Assembly: GCA_029216955.1 (NCBI GenBank)
Contig: JANAVB010004169.1
Location: 54,120 to 118,119 of the forward strand
Reading direction: 5' to 3'
Length of the DNA stretch: 64,000 bases
Source of the DNA: Iris pallida
Lineage: Eukaryota; Streptophyta; Magnoliopsida; Asparagales; Iridaceae
The notes below the pieces were generated by a model that had not been told where the DNA came from, searched no databases, and saw only the letters and a list, made by a program, of their open reading frames with translations. Numbering within the stretch: the first letter of the stretch is position 1; every line of letters starts with the position of its first letter. This document shows positions 24,522 to 37,010 of the stretch, one piece after another. Position numbers and translations under genes: made by a program.

Positions 24522-27500
24522 TTAATTAATTTTATTGACATATAAAATTCCTAATTCTCGACGTAAATAATTGAAACGATCTTTCGCTAGAGGTTTTTTG
24601 AATATGTCAGCCAATTGATTCTGTGTGTCTATGTATATAAGGTCTATATCTCCATTTTGTTGATAATCTCTAAGAAAATGATTTCGAATCTCGATATGCT
24701 TAGTACGAGAGTGACATACTGGATTTTTAGTCAAATTAATAGAACTATTGTTATCACAGAAAATGAGTATGTGTGTGTAGTGTAATCCATAGTCTTCTAA
24801 AGTTTGCTTCATCCACAAAATTTGTGCACAACAACGTCCTGCGGCGATATACTCAGCCTCGGTTGTTAATAATGCGACGTAATGTTACTTTTTGCTAAAC
24901 CAAGAGACTAGGGCTTTTTCTAGGAAATGATATGTACCGCTGGTAATTTTTCTATCTACTTTACATACGGTAAAATCAGCATCAGAATAATCAGTTAGGT
25001 CCAATGACATGGTTTTGGGATACCATAAGCCGACAGAAGAGGTGCCTTTAAGGTATCGAAAGATACGCTTAACTGCACACATATGTGATTACTTATGATT
25101 GGCTTGAAAACATGCACACAAGAAAACACTAAACATAATGTCTGGTCGACTAGCAGTTAAGTACAGTAAGCTACCGATCATACCTCGATACTTACGTATG
25201 TCGACGAGTTTGCCTTGTTCATCAATATCAAGCTTGGTTGAAGTCGCCATTGGAGTGCTAAGTGGTTTGAATGCTTCAAGGTCGAACTTCTTTAATAGAT
25301 CTTTTGTGTACTTTGTTTGATTTATGAACGTCCCATTGTTGGTTTGTTTGATTTGCAGTCCGAGAAAGAATTTTAGCTCTTCAATCATGCTGATCTCAAA
25401 CTCATTCTGCATGCACATTGAAAAGTCTTGACAAAGAGATTCATCAGTGGATCCAAAAATAATATCATCTACATAGATTTGAATCAAAAGAATATTGTTA
25501 TTTAAATATTTTATAAACAATATAGTGTCAACCTTTCCTTTTGAAAAACCGTTGTCAAGTAGAAAAGAGCTTAGACGATCGTACCAAGCACGAGGGGATT
25601 GTTTCAAACCGTATAAGGCTTTCTTCAACTTGAAAACATAATCAAGATTTTTGAAATCAGTAAAACCTGGAGGTTGGGCTACATAAACTTCATCTTTTAT
25701 AAAACTATTCAAAAATACGCTTTTAACATCTATTTGAAATAACTTGAAATTATGAAAACATGTAAATGCACGTAACATGCGAATGGATTCTAATCTCGCA
25801 ACTGGGGCATAAGTCTCATCGTAGTCGATACCTTCTTCCTGATTGTATCCTTGAGCTACAAATTGAGCCTTATTACGAGTCACTAAACGATTCTCGTTAA
25901 GTTTGTTTCGGAATACCCAACGGGTGCTAATGACCGGATGATCAATGGGCTTGGGAACAAGTTCCCAAACTTGATTCTGTTCGAATTAGTTTAATTTCTC
26001 TTGCATAGCATCTAATCAAAAATTATCACTACATGCTTCTTCAATATTTTTGGGTTCAAGCTGTAAAATAAAAGCAACACAAGAAGCTATATCTTTATTA
26101 GAGGAACGAGTACTTACACACTTGGTAATCTCACCAATTACCAAGTCCTTTAGATGATCTGTCAAGAATCTCATCTCTTTTGGCGTAACCATAGGATTGC
26201 TGGTTCCGGCTTCTTTGTTTGAAGGTTCTGCATCTTTGTGTGAAGGTTTTCCAGTAGCTATATTTGGTGTAATCACATCTTCATTGTCGTCATCGTCTGA
26301 ATGTTGATTTAGTTCATCAAATTTGACATTAATTGATTCTTCGATGATCATGGTTCTCTTTTTGAAGACTCTGTACCCTTTGCTCTTTGCCGCATAACCT
26401 AAAAATATACCTTCATCGGCCTTTTCATCAAATTTACTCAGATTATCTTAGTATTAAGAATAAAGCATTTACAACCAAAAATCTTGAAATATGAAACAAT
26501 GGGTGTTCTATCAAACCATAACTCATAGGGAGTCTTCTTCGATATATGTCGAATTAAAATCCTTTTGAGAATATAGCATGCTGTATTGACAGCTTCAACC
26601 CAAAAGTATCTAGGTAGACTAAACTGGTTCAACATTACTCTAGCCATTTCAGATAGAGTCCCGTTCTTACGTTCCACAACTCCATTTTGTTGTGAAGTCC
26701 TAGGGCAGAAAAATTTATGCAAATAACCGTATGTGTCACATAATTGATTGAACTGTGCATTCTTAAATTTACTGCCATGATCACTACGAATGCGAGTAAT
26801 CATGAAACCTTTTTTATTCTGTACTTTCTTGCAAAAGGTGACAAATTATGACAAAGCATCGTTCTTGCGTGCAAGAAAATATATCCATGTGTACCTAGAG
26901 AAATCATCTACAATGACAAATGCATATAACTTACCACCTAGACTAGCAATTCTACTTGGTCCAAATAAGTCCATATGCAACAATTGTAGAGGTCTAGTGG
27001 TACTTATAGCGTTCTTGGATTTAAAGGCGGATCGGGTAGCTTTGTTCATTTCACATTCGCTATATACCGTATCCTTCTTGAAAGATATATCCAGTAAGCC
27101 GTGTACCAACTTCTTTGTGGATAATTTTAAAATTGTGTCCATATTTGCATGATCGAGTCTCATATGCCATAGTTGACTCTTAATGCTCTTGGCCATCAAG
27201 TATCTACCTGCTTTGTTAGCATCTTCTAACAGATAGAAAACATATATGTTGTCTTCCCTGATACCTTCAAAAATAGTACTACCAGTTGAACTATCAACTA
27301 TAGTATATTTGTCTTTGACAAAGTTAATGCCATAACCATAATTAGCTAAATGGCTTATGCTGAGCAGATTATGTTTTAACTCAGTAACTAGACAGACATC
27401 TTTAATCACAGGATATGGAGCCTTACCAATGTCATCGATACCGATTATGTACCCTTTTAAATTATTATCGAAGGAGACGTATCCTTCTTTATTCTTCTTC

Positions 27501-27595
27501 GACAGTGTTGTAAATAATGAAGCATCACCAGTCATGTGCCGTGAGCGACTGCTGTCGAGGATCCATTTGCTTCTAGCATGTGAAGGGCGTTCCAC
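24522..27595 (-). pseudogene. pol: pol of copy II (protease, integrase, RT, RNase H), broken
   Basis: The frame opens at 27595, 23 nt before the gag stop. The protease motif reads WILDSSRS, with the Gly of the usual DSG replaced by Ser. In the integrase zinc finger, LDHAN...YSEC has lost the first Cys. The integrase core shows IRSDHGSKF and NGVVERKN. RT carries YVDD at 25464-25475, and RNase H ends with CHSRTKHIEIR...LADIFKKPLA and a stop at 24522-24524. Frameshifts lie near 26840, 26430, 26010-25890, 25085 and 24880-24820. This is the only one of the three minus-strand copies here with a largely open RT: one frame covers 264 codons (25883-25089). Confidence 0.93.
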
Positions 27596-29425
27596 CTACA
27601 AAACAATTTACAGATGAAACTCTTGGTACCCATTTCTTGTAGGGTCCTGACAGGTTAGTTTTTGGTATCCATCCATAAACATTTAAATCTACTAACTTTT
27701 TGATTCTATATACAGAGGATATATTGCCAATGAGGCCATAATAATGGCATTTTGTATGTTGAGTGTTGAAAGTTGTGTGAGGTGCATGATTGGTAGGTTT
27801 TGGTTTTCTAGTATAGAAAAATGCATGCCTATTAGTCTTCTTGGGCATAGGTTTGGTATGGTTTGGTCTGACAGTGTTTGGTTTGGGTGTGTTCCGATGA
27901 TTCGGTAATTGATACGTGTTAGAATAGGAAGCAGCAACTTCAGGCCGTTTTCCTCAACTAATTTCCAACTTTTTGGAGGTGTCATATAATCTAGTATAGT
28001 CGGATGTAAGTGTCTCCATTCTAACTTGTGCACACTGGAGACTCTTTCTCTCCTTAGATAAGTTTTCCTTTAGCTGGATGATAGTTTGGTCTTTTTCTTC
28101 AGATAACTTGACAGTCTCGTGTAACAATAGCTTAATAGATGAAAGCTCACCAGACTCAATACAAGAGTTATTATTTCTAACATCAGCTAATTGGTCGGTA
28201 AATTTTCCTATCTCACCTTTGTACTCTTTAAGTACCTTCTTAGAGGTTTCATATTTAATACGCAGTTTCCTATAGTCATTTAACAGGTCACTGAAAGCCT
28301 CTCCTAATTGCTCGAAGGTGAAATCATCATAAGGATCAAACAGAAGATTAGTGGTTACCTGATCGCAAGCCATCAAGCATACATTTGCAGTGTCATCTGA
28401 TTGTTCGTCTTCTGAATCTCTAGCTTCGCTTTCATGCTTTATGCTTGTATTGGCATACTTCCTTGATGTAGATCTCTTTAGGTAGCCTTTGTCAAGTTTG
28501 CTGCTTTTTCTTGTTGATGATGATGCTGTTGGATAATCTTTCTTCATATGTCCTTTCTTCTTACATCCGTAGCAAATAGGATCTTCCTCATTGTTGTTGC
28601 TATCTTTTGTTCTTCTGTTGAATCTCATGAACTTCTTAAATTTTCTTACCAGAAGAGCTTGATCTTCAGAGTCAGAGTCGTTGTCTTCAGAATCATCTTC
28701 GACAGTTCTTCTATGTTGAGCCTTGAGAGCGATCGACTTTTCTGACATCTCCTTTGGTGTAGCATCTTCAAAGTCTTGAAGTTCTAACTCGTGAGTGAGT
28801 AGCTTACCCATGAGTGTTTCTAGAGATATTGTTGAGAGGTCGTTTCCTTCAATGATTGTTGTAGCCTTTGGAATCCAGTTCTTTGTGAGAGCTCATAGAA
28901 GTTTGCGAATCTTCTCATGGTTACTGTATTCCTTGCCTAATAAAGACAAAGGATTTATAATATCCAAGAATCTCGTAAACATCTGAGTGACTGATTCAGT
29001 TGGCTTCATTTTGAACGCCTCGTCCTCTTGAGTAAGTCTGCTGATCTTTGACTTCTTGACTTATGTTATTCCTTTGTGGGTTACTTCGAGAAGTTTCTAT
29101 ACTTCATTTGATGTTGTGCAAGTCGACACCCTGTTGAATTCAGTTATGTCTAAAGCACAAAATAAAGTGTTAATAGTACGTGTGTCAAGACTGGCCTTTT
29201 TTTCCATCCTCAGTATATTTATCATGGGGTTTATTAACTAGAACTCCATCAACAGTAATACGAGGATGCTTTTTTGTAGCCATCAATAACTATAGACCAT
29301 AAGTCAAAATCAAGAGATTTTAAGAAGAAACTCATCAGTATTTTCCAGTAAGTGTAGTTTGTGCCGTCAAACAGTGAAGGTCTTTTTGTGGCTTGGCCTT
29401 CACTTGTAAATTTCACAGTTGCCAT
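27573..29425 (-). pseudogene. gag: gag of copy II, broken
   Basis: The start at 29425 reads MATVKFTSEGQATKRP. The N-terminal LFDGTNYTYW motif is that of copia Gag (DUF4219/UBN2 type). A break follows near 29250, and further breaks lie between 29060 and 28811. A 285-codon open part (28811-27954) holds an acidic linker, knuckle 1 (CYGCKKKGHMKKDYP, in which the last Cys is Tyr) and a long Lys/Glu-rich segment likely to form a coiled coil. Knuckle 2 (CHYYGLIGNISSVY) has lost one Cys, the His and the final Cys. The gag stop is at 27573-27575. The protein would form the virus-like particle. Confidence 0.9.
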
Positions 29426-29494
29426 GTGTAATACTGTGATCAATAAAATAATTAAAAATAACTACAGTTTTACCTTGCTTTACCTGTATAACCC

Positions 29495-29506
29495 GCTCTG
29501 ATACCA
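29495..29506 (-). promoter_or_regulatory. Primer-binding site, copy II
   Basis: TGGTATCAGAGC on the minus strand is two bases from the LTR. It is the initiator-Met tRNA site, identical to copies I and III. Confidence 0.95.
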
Positions 29507-29508
29507 AT

Positions 29509-30564
29509 TGTAGGAACGAAGTCGTAAAGCAGAATACTCTAGGGGGGTGAATAGAGTAGGCAGCAGAATATTGCTAATTAAAACTCGTTAGAAGTTAGAT
29601 CACAGAAATATTAATAATCACAAAGTAATAACTGTAAAGAAAAGAGTGATCAGAAGGCAAACGCAAACACATAGTTTTATACTGGTTTTCCTCTTGTGAG
29701 GACTAGTCCAGTCGGAAGAACTCTAGCTTCCAGTTGAATCCACTATTGAATTTTTTTGCAAGTTTTCAAACGAAGTCCTTGCAACTTCTATAGACGCTAG
29801 CTTTGATACGAAGAACTCGACCAACTTCAGTTTTGAAGAGTCTTTCTTCAATCAAGCCTCTGATTATAATTTTTCTGAAATCTTCTAGACCGCACCGTAC
29901 CGGCAAATTGACTAGAGAATTGTAACTGGCTTAGGATTTAAAAATGGAAGCTTTTTAAAAACTCTTTGGAAGAAACGTAAGCTTTAGAAGAGAGAAGATG
30001 AAAGTGAATGAGTGATTTTAAATGATCAGAATTCTTCTCTATTTATAGTTTTTCCAAAGACAGAACTCTGGCAGAATTCGGGCAAAATTTGGACAGAACT
30101 CTTTGTAACAAATCGCAACTGAAGGGAGACCAAGTTCAAAATTCAACGTTTTACCTTGGCCGAACTCTGGCCAAACTCTGGCCGAACTCTAGCCGAGTTC
30201 TGTCAGGGTTGGTCAGGTTAATTTTTATGAAAAATGTTTTTGGCTTTTTGAAATCCTTCAGAAGCTTTTTGTAAATAGAAGATGTCTTTCAAAAATATAG
30301 GTCATTGTAAAAATGATAGGTCAGTTTTGAAAAACGATTTCGGATAGCCTATTTGCCAGTATGACTTGGTGTATAATGTATTCCTAAACTCAATAAAAAT
30401 AAAAATTACATTGCGTAAGGAAATACAGTCTTGAGTGGCAAACATAGCTTTGGTCTTGAGCAGTGTCCAAAACGTCTTGAGTAAATATCTGAATTGTTCT
30501 GTATATCGGGATAGAGTTTGATCAATTATTAAAATCAGGTTTGACCATGACCAATGGGCCAACA
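29509..30564 (-). repeat. 5' LTR of copy II
   Basis: The LTR is 1056 bp. It starts (minus) TGTTGGCCCATTGGTCATGG and ends ...CGTTCCTACA. TATAAATA is at 30040-30047. Motifs of the type GAACTCTGGCC, direct and degenerate, occur at 30061-30108 and 30152-30206, just upstream of the TATA box. Confidence 0.95.
30040..30047 (-). promoter_or_regulatory. TATA box of the copia LTR, copy II
   Basis: CTATAAATAGAG is read on the minus strand. The same box is at 55729-55736 (copy III) and 60010-60017 (copy IV), and is weakened in copy I. It separates the U3 repeats from the transcribed part of the LTR. Confidence 0.65.
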
Positions 30565-33082
30565 GATTTTTGTAAAACTGTTTGAGTTTCTAGTGTCCCA
30601 AAAATAAACGTGTCAGTATTTTTGTAATTTCGGAAGATTTTGAAAACGAAAATGCAATCCGTTTAGTTTTTTGGAATGCTGATACGAAAACCTATGCTAT
30701 ATCCTAACTTCAAAATCTATTAGATAAATGAAATAGGTGCAGTATTAATTATAATTATATAATAGACTATTTTTAGCATCCGAAGTTGTTCCGACACCTT
30801 TCTTTTGTACGTTGTTGTTGATTCGTCGCCAGGACATCATCTTACCTCACTCCGGACATCAGGCAAGATACCTTGCCATAATTTATTATTTATAATTAGT
30901 CTATATTTTATTTATTGCATATCACTGTGTATTTATTTCCAGTTCTTTTAGTTGTACCATTATTACAGTTTCTGATCTAGTGCATGCTCAGTGATATTAG
31001 CTGTACTTTGTTATTATCCTTTGATTGTATATGGACTTAGAGTTAAGAGATTACCGTTTGTAGTATATTGCATATACCTCGACACAGTTGTACCATGAGT
31101 ATGTTTGAGATGAGTAGCATGTAGAGGTCCTTACGTGTTGGCTGATCACCCATGCGCATGCGTTAGGGCTAACTGCGAATAGAGATATGCTAGGAGAATT
31201 AGCAGTTAGTAGAGGTATATGGTCATGGATGCGACTTAAATAAGAGCATTGGGTGGGGAGAACAATACCTGATGTATGGACTTCTTTGTACTTCCCTGAT
31301 TACTTGTGCGCTCATCCGGAGACGCAGGCTCCATGTGCCCTCTAACGTTTCCCAGAGCGTTATGGACGTACCCCTTTGCACATGATGCCCTCTGACGATC
31401 TTCGAACATTACTGACGTAGGCCTTAGTGCCCTATAATGGGACTATGCCAATTCCGTTTACAGCCAGGTCTCATGCGTCGAATGGATTGTTTCTCAACTA
31501 CATGTTCACTTTAGTACGGTTATGTTACCTTATTAATGTCATGTCACTTACTTTTATTTGTGGTATATTGTATATTCAGTATTTATATGGCACATTGTTT
31601 ATTGTATCTTGTTACGTCCCTCTGAGGACCTGGTGAATTCTCTAGGTGTGTGTTTGTAGTTTTCGTAGGTGCACTCTCCATGGTCATGTTTTCCTCTCTT
31701 CTTCTGAGGGATTGCACTTGGATCGCCTTCGCATCGCTCGACAAATTTTTTTATCGTGTATTTCTCTCTTTCTAGTTGGTAGTGGATTTGTCTCTGCCTA
31801 ACAACTTATAAATGATAATTCATGAGTTTATTATAAATTCTTTCTCCTTTATTTGTGGATAAGATTAGTGTCATGGATTACTGTATTTTACAGCTTATGT
31901 ATACATACGAAGGTTCCATATATTGGAGTTACTTCGTATATATGCAACTGGCATTTTGACGTACTTAGTCCTAAGTATTTTGGGACTAGAGTATTACATA
32001 TTTTTGTGACGGTCCATGCAGGTCATGTTTATCACTTCGGTTATGTTGTTATACCGATGTGACCCTGCAGATAGGTTTAGAGTCTAGGATCTCATCCATA
32101 TACTTGACATTCTTTCTTGACTCCAAACTTCAAACTCTCATTTGCCTTCCTTGATTGTATCTTGTTTGACCCCTTTCTACCGTGAATCCTTACTTTCTCG
32201 TGTTTAATGTCGATTAATTTGGTGGCCCATGCAGGTCAGAGCATATCGTATCGGTTATGTAACGGTACTGATACGAGCCTGCGAATATGACTAAACCCTT
32301 AGAAATCTTAATCCATACTGCCTTGAAAAATTTTCTTAGAAATTTCTCTACCGTCCTTGAACTTATATTTACTTGCAATTACTCTTCCTTTACTTTCTCG
32401 TATCATTGCTTCTCGTCCCTTCCTATTTCGGAGCGACGAATAATCGTGCTATATAGGATTTATCAAAAAATTCTTAAGTTATAGTGTAAGTAAGTTTGCT
32501 TATTGTATTATGATTGCTTGATAGATAAGGGGAATTAGAGATGCCATTTGCCATAGTGCATCATGGGTTTGATGAGGTAGTTTGACCAAAGGTGGGTAGA
32601 CGTTCTAGAAATGGCTAAATGATCATACTAGGTTACGCCCTTTATGGTATTCACTTGATCAAGAATAGAGTAGTACTTTTAGAGTAGAGACTGACCCTCT
32701 AACAGAAGAACCTAAATGTAGGCTAACCCAGCCCATTTACCATTATGCCATACCAGTTGTAAAGTTAGGATTAGACACATTGGTTGGTATCACTTAGATT
32801 TATTAGATGAAATGAGACTTATATAGTTGTGATAATAATATGGTTAGGAGGGCAAACCTTCAACTTCATTATTGTAAGACCGCTGGTACCAAGAATAGCG
32901 ACTAGATATAACCATCAATAGTTTTATGATAGAGATGTTGTAAACCAAATTATTTAGGATTGATTATTACTTGAGTTATTAGGAGACACCGTAGTGACCT
33001 AGCGTACCCTTTAAACTATTCCTAGTTACACTAGCGCGGTTCTTTGTTAGTGAGCCTGATTTTAATTTCGAGGACGAAATTC

Positions 33083-33099
33083 TTTTAAGGTAGGTAGGA
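33083..33099 (+). promoter_or_regulatory. Polypurine tract of the one-LTR gypsy insertion
   Basis: TTTTAAGGTAGGTAGGA directly precedes the LTR start TGTAAAATCCC. It follows a GAGGACGAAATTC segment, as in the outer array. Confidence 0.7.
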
Positions 33100-36000
33100 T
33101 GTAAAATCCCAAATTTTTTGGATTATTTTTATTTATTTATTTATTTGGCTTAAATAGGATTTTATGGAATTTATTAATATCTTTAAATTAAATAGTTATT
33201 ATTATACCTTAGCCATGGTTGAGTTTTGGAGTACAAGTTGACCAAGAATTATGTCACGGATAGTGTACACGTGTGCTTTGACTAGTGTTTTAGCCATGGT
33301 AGAAAAGGCCAAGCCATAGGTGTGTTCTAACTAGGAAAACCAGTCTAAGTTACGACTTAACCCCCACCGATGATTTATTTATTTAATTATTAGATTATTG
33401 ACTTTCTAGGAGATCCGGTTGTACCAATTTAGCCCCGACTTGACCCGAACCAAATTCAAATCTAAATAGACATGTAGTACTCTCAAATACCTTCATGATG
33501 ATATATATTTTGTACATATATTTTATTAATATTAATATGTTTTTAATTTTGGAATGTTTCTATTCATAGAAAGTGTCTACGTGTATTCCTAGTGTAATCT
33601 TAGTTGGCATTAGTTTACATTTGACCCAAAGTCCAACCCAATCCTAAGTAGGCATGTTGGAAATTAATGAATATTAATAGATACATATATTTTGTATTTA
33701 ATTCAGATTTTGGATTGTATTTATATAGATAGATTTAATTAGTCTATATTATAAAGACCTTTTTAATCCTCAATCCAATCAATTAGCCAACTCACCAAAC
33801 AACCAAACCATGCCAAATGGACCCTCACCATGGAGGATTCAGCCAAGCAAACCCTCTATCCCCCATGGCTGAACATCTCATAGGAATAGGATTCCCACTC
33901 CTTTTCATGCATGTAACCCAAAAGGCCCATATATGTATATCAACTTAACCCTAACCCTAACCCTAGCTTATTCTTCCTTTCTCTCCCTCCCCATAGCTGA
34001 CCAACCCCTCTCCCTCTCCAAATTTTGGTAGCACCTCTCCCCCGTAGCCCTCCATACATCATATTCTCAATTGCACATCTCTCCATCCTTCACAAAAACT
34101 CATCTCCTCCACCATACATCTATCCAACCACTCAAAGAAACCCTAAAAACTCCATTTTCTCCATCCAACCATCTATGGCCATTGCAAACCCTTCCAAACT
34201 CATCAAGAGAGGATTAGCAAGCAAAGATAGCAAGAAAGGTTGGATCTTTGACAATGAGAAGTCTTCACAACCTCTCTAGCAAGGATTTTTGGTAAAAAAC
34301 CCTAATTTTTTTTTAATCTCAAATCCTTACTAAATTTCTGTAGAAAATATGCTATTAAATATATAAAAATCATATTTTGATGGCTTTTGCTATGTATAAT
34401 CATCTATAAAAGTTTCATGACTTATAGTCGTAATATTTATGTTTCGGTATGATCAAATTAATCCTGTTGTGAAGGAACTATAAGTTATTGGCGGTTATTT
34501 TTGAAACTGAAGTTTATGTGTGTTCATATATATAAATTAGGATTTTTAAATATTTTTTCACAAATTTATTAACTCAAATCTGGTCGAGAAAATTATAGGT
34601 CAAAACTAGCTATTTTCGAGTAACCTGCTGACCTAGAATGTCCCAAACTTTTAGCATAACTTAACCCTTGTACCCATGATGATATTATGTGAAATAAGGT
34701 ATTTGAATTCTGTTTAAAATATATTTTTGGGTATTTTAGCTATTTTGAGTAATTGGCCATGTTCACGACAAGTTTCGGGTAGACTAGGTGACGTAGTAGT
34801 CAACTAGTCACATAATTATTTATAAATCATAATTCTGGAATTTCAGAGTTAATACTATATAAAATAGTTTTAAATATTATTTTTAAGAATTTAATATAAT
34901 TTTTAAGTCTGTTATTGACGTGGGTTCATAACCGATTAATTGGAATATCGAAAACCCTAAAACTATGTTCTGAGGTCTCGTTAGATATTTGAGTAGTCCT
35001 ACGAGATATTTGAGTATAGTTAAAGTAGTTTAAAAAATTAATTTAGTTAATTAAGTTATGTTACAAGTTTTAAAATAGTTAAATAAATTATTTAGGAGCA
35101 TTGGATTCTGGAGGCGTGGACACGGGAGCAAAACTACATCCTCGCATCCCGAAACCAGGCAAGTATACCTTGCCTCCCTCTACAGTTTATTTATATGCAT
35201 TTTCTTATTATTATCTAGTTTTACTAGTTGATTATTTACATGTGATTTGTATATCATGCATGCTAGTATATATATAGTCCTTGTTCATAGTTAGCTTTGT
35301 AGTTCATATTGGATTTGTTCTCCTATGTATCTTGACTGGGTTATATCGTGTCGTCACCTGTACTTTGACTGAGTCGTATCGTGTCATAGGATGAGTAAGT
35401 CATAGCGGAACTGCTGAACCTTGAATTCTTGAAGCTAACCTGCGAGTCCACACTAGGGGCGAGGGTTAGTAGTTATCTGTACCTTGATTTTTGAAGCTAA
35501 CCTGTGAGTCCACACTAGGGGCAAGAGTTAGTAGTTATCTGTCCACACAAGCGAGTCCACATTAGGGGCGAGGGTGATTCTCCAAGCTAACCTACGAGTC
35601 CATACCAGGAGCGAGGGTTAGTAGTTGTTCAAACCTGCGAGTCCACACTAGGGACGAGGGTTTGAGTATTCGATTGGTTATCCGTTGACATCGTGGCATC
35701 GTGTTCTCTTGTTCTCCTCCAGCATTTCGTTTATGCGTAGTGGTTCTCCCAGTCGTGTATAGTCATGTTTTCGTTTTGATTGGTATTTTCCTATTTATAT
35801 CCTGTATTTTCTTTAGTACATGATAAACTGTTAGATAGACATGTTTTTATGTATCTTGTTATGTCCATTGAGGACCTGATGATCTCTTCAGGTTTAGCGA
35901 TTGCATGGAGTTAGTTAGCAGAGCAGGATGGTAGATGGTTATGATGCACTTGCAGGATCCAGGTATTGATATTACGTTTATTATCCATTCGTGCTTTCAT

Positions 36001-36282
36001 TCCTTATCATGATATACTCTGCTTGTTAGATTACTTTATAGACTCATGTTATTTCTTGGAGTCTAATCGGACATGTATGCTAGTTGGCTGCAGACCACGA
36101 CCAATAGTGTTCATTCATATTTTATATTCTTGTGGATTAAGATATAGATTAGCGTTGCCATGATTAGGCATGATACCATAGTCTAGACAGCGTTTACGTA
36201 TTCAAGATGGGCTAGAGTCCCTCGGTACGTAGCTGGCATGCTCACGCCCTTGCATCCCGAAATACGGGTGCAGGTCGTGACA
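33100..36282 (+). repeat. 3' LTR of the one-LTR gypsy insertion
   Basis: The LTR is 3183 bp and runs from TGTAAAATCCCAAA to GGGTGCAGGTCGTGACA. A TATATGTATAT box near 33930 is followed by three CCCTAA units and a C/T-rich leader. An imperfect tandem array lies at about 35411-35660. The family differs from the LTRs of the outer array but shares the end type with the LTR at 14556. Confidence 0.85.
35411..35660. repeat. Imperfect tandem repeat in gypsy LTR
   Basis: Four to five units carry GAGTCCACACTAGGGGCGAGG with variable spacers including AAGCTAACCTG and GTTAGTAGTTATCTG. Spacing is uneven (about 40-65 bp). Confidence 0.8.
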
Positions 36283-36925
36283 GTTAGGAAGATGACTACA
36301 CTAGTATATGCTCATAGGTCAAACACATGACTAGAAGGATTATATTCATAATTAGTATACATTGAGGTCTTATTTAAGATATAGAGGCATTTATTTTTCT
36401 AAAAGTATGATCTTAAGGATTATTTAATTCTAAGTTGGGTAGTAGCAATATTACCAACTTTGAGGACAGAAAGAATTTTATCTTGAGACTACTAGGAGTA
36501 TTCATCAAAGGATTGATAGCAGATTGAGTAAAATCTTTGATTTTGAAGATTTAGAAAATATTTATGATTTTTGGGTTATAGCTATTCATATCTTTTAAGG
36601 ATATAAATTGATTTGAGAAAAATTTTAAATTTTGAACTGTGTCAAACGATCTATGATTAATAAATTTTATTAGATTTTGAGTTTAATATTTCAATTATGA
36701 GAAAAAATCTTCAAATTTTGTCGCATAATTCACGATTGATAAGATTATCTAAATCTTGAGTTTAAAGTTTGGATTTATAATATTGCAATTTTGTGGAAAT
36801 TTTTTTAAGAGATATGATAAAGCTTATTTTGAGATTGATTATAGGGAATCTAATTTTTTTTAAATTATGATGGATGATCTCAACCGACTAGAGAATAAGA
36901 AAGTTTACTTTGTGCATATTGGAGG

Positions 36926-36927
<2 letters not shown>

Positions 36928-37007
<80 letters not shown>
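36928..37007. repeat. (AT)40 microsatellite
   Basis: This is 80 bp of pure AT dinucleotides within the internal part of the gypsy array. The equivalent part after LTR 1 was deleted, so no comparison is possible. Confidence 0.98.

Positions 37008-37010
<3 letters not shown>

Larger units (their letters stand above)
21113..30564 (-). mobile_element. Full-length Sirevirus-type copia element, copy II, TSD GATTT
   Basis: The element is 9452 bp with two LTRs (21113-22150 and 29509-30564), flanked by the perfect duplication GATTT (21108-21112, 30565-30569). On the minus strand: 5' LTR, PBS, gag, pol, spacer, additional ORF, 3' UTR with three purine-rich tracts, 3' LTR. The target is LTR 2 of the gypsy array, so this insertion is younger than the array. 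Frameshifts in gag, pol and the additional ORF make it non-autonomous now. Confidence 0.95.
19705..31998 (+). repeat. LTR 2 of the gypsy array, split by Sirevirus copy II
   Basis: The left part is 19705-21107 and the right part follows 30569. Removing copy II and one GATTT leaves about 2837 bp. The start reads TGATAAACCCCC and the end GGGACTAGAGTATTACA. The uninterrupted equivalent in LTR 3 (40339 onward) reads straight through the insertion point. Confidence 0.9.
32218..36282 (+). mobile_element. Nested gypsy insertion with a single 3' LTR
   Basis: It starts TTTGGTGGCCCATGCAGGTC, the sequence that normally sits just inside a 5' LTR of this group, and ends with a complete 3' LTR. It is flanked by ATTAA (32213-32217) and GTTAG (36283-36287). 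The uninterrupted site after LTR 1 reads GTTAG, so the left duplication differs by two G-to-A changes. The internal part is only about 880 bp, shows no coding motif and ends in TTTCGAGGACGAAATTCTT and a purine-rich tract. A 5' LTR is absent. Confidence 0.75.
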
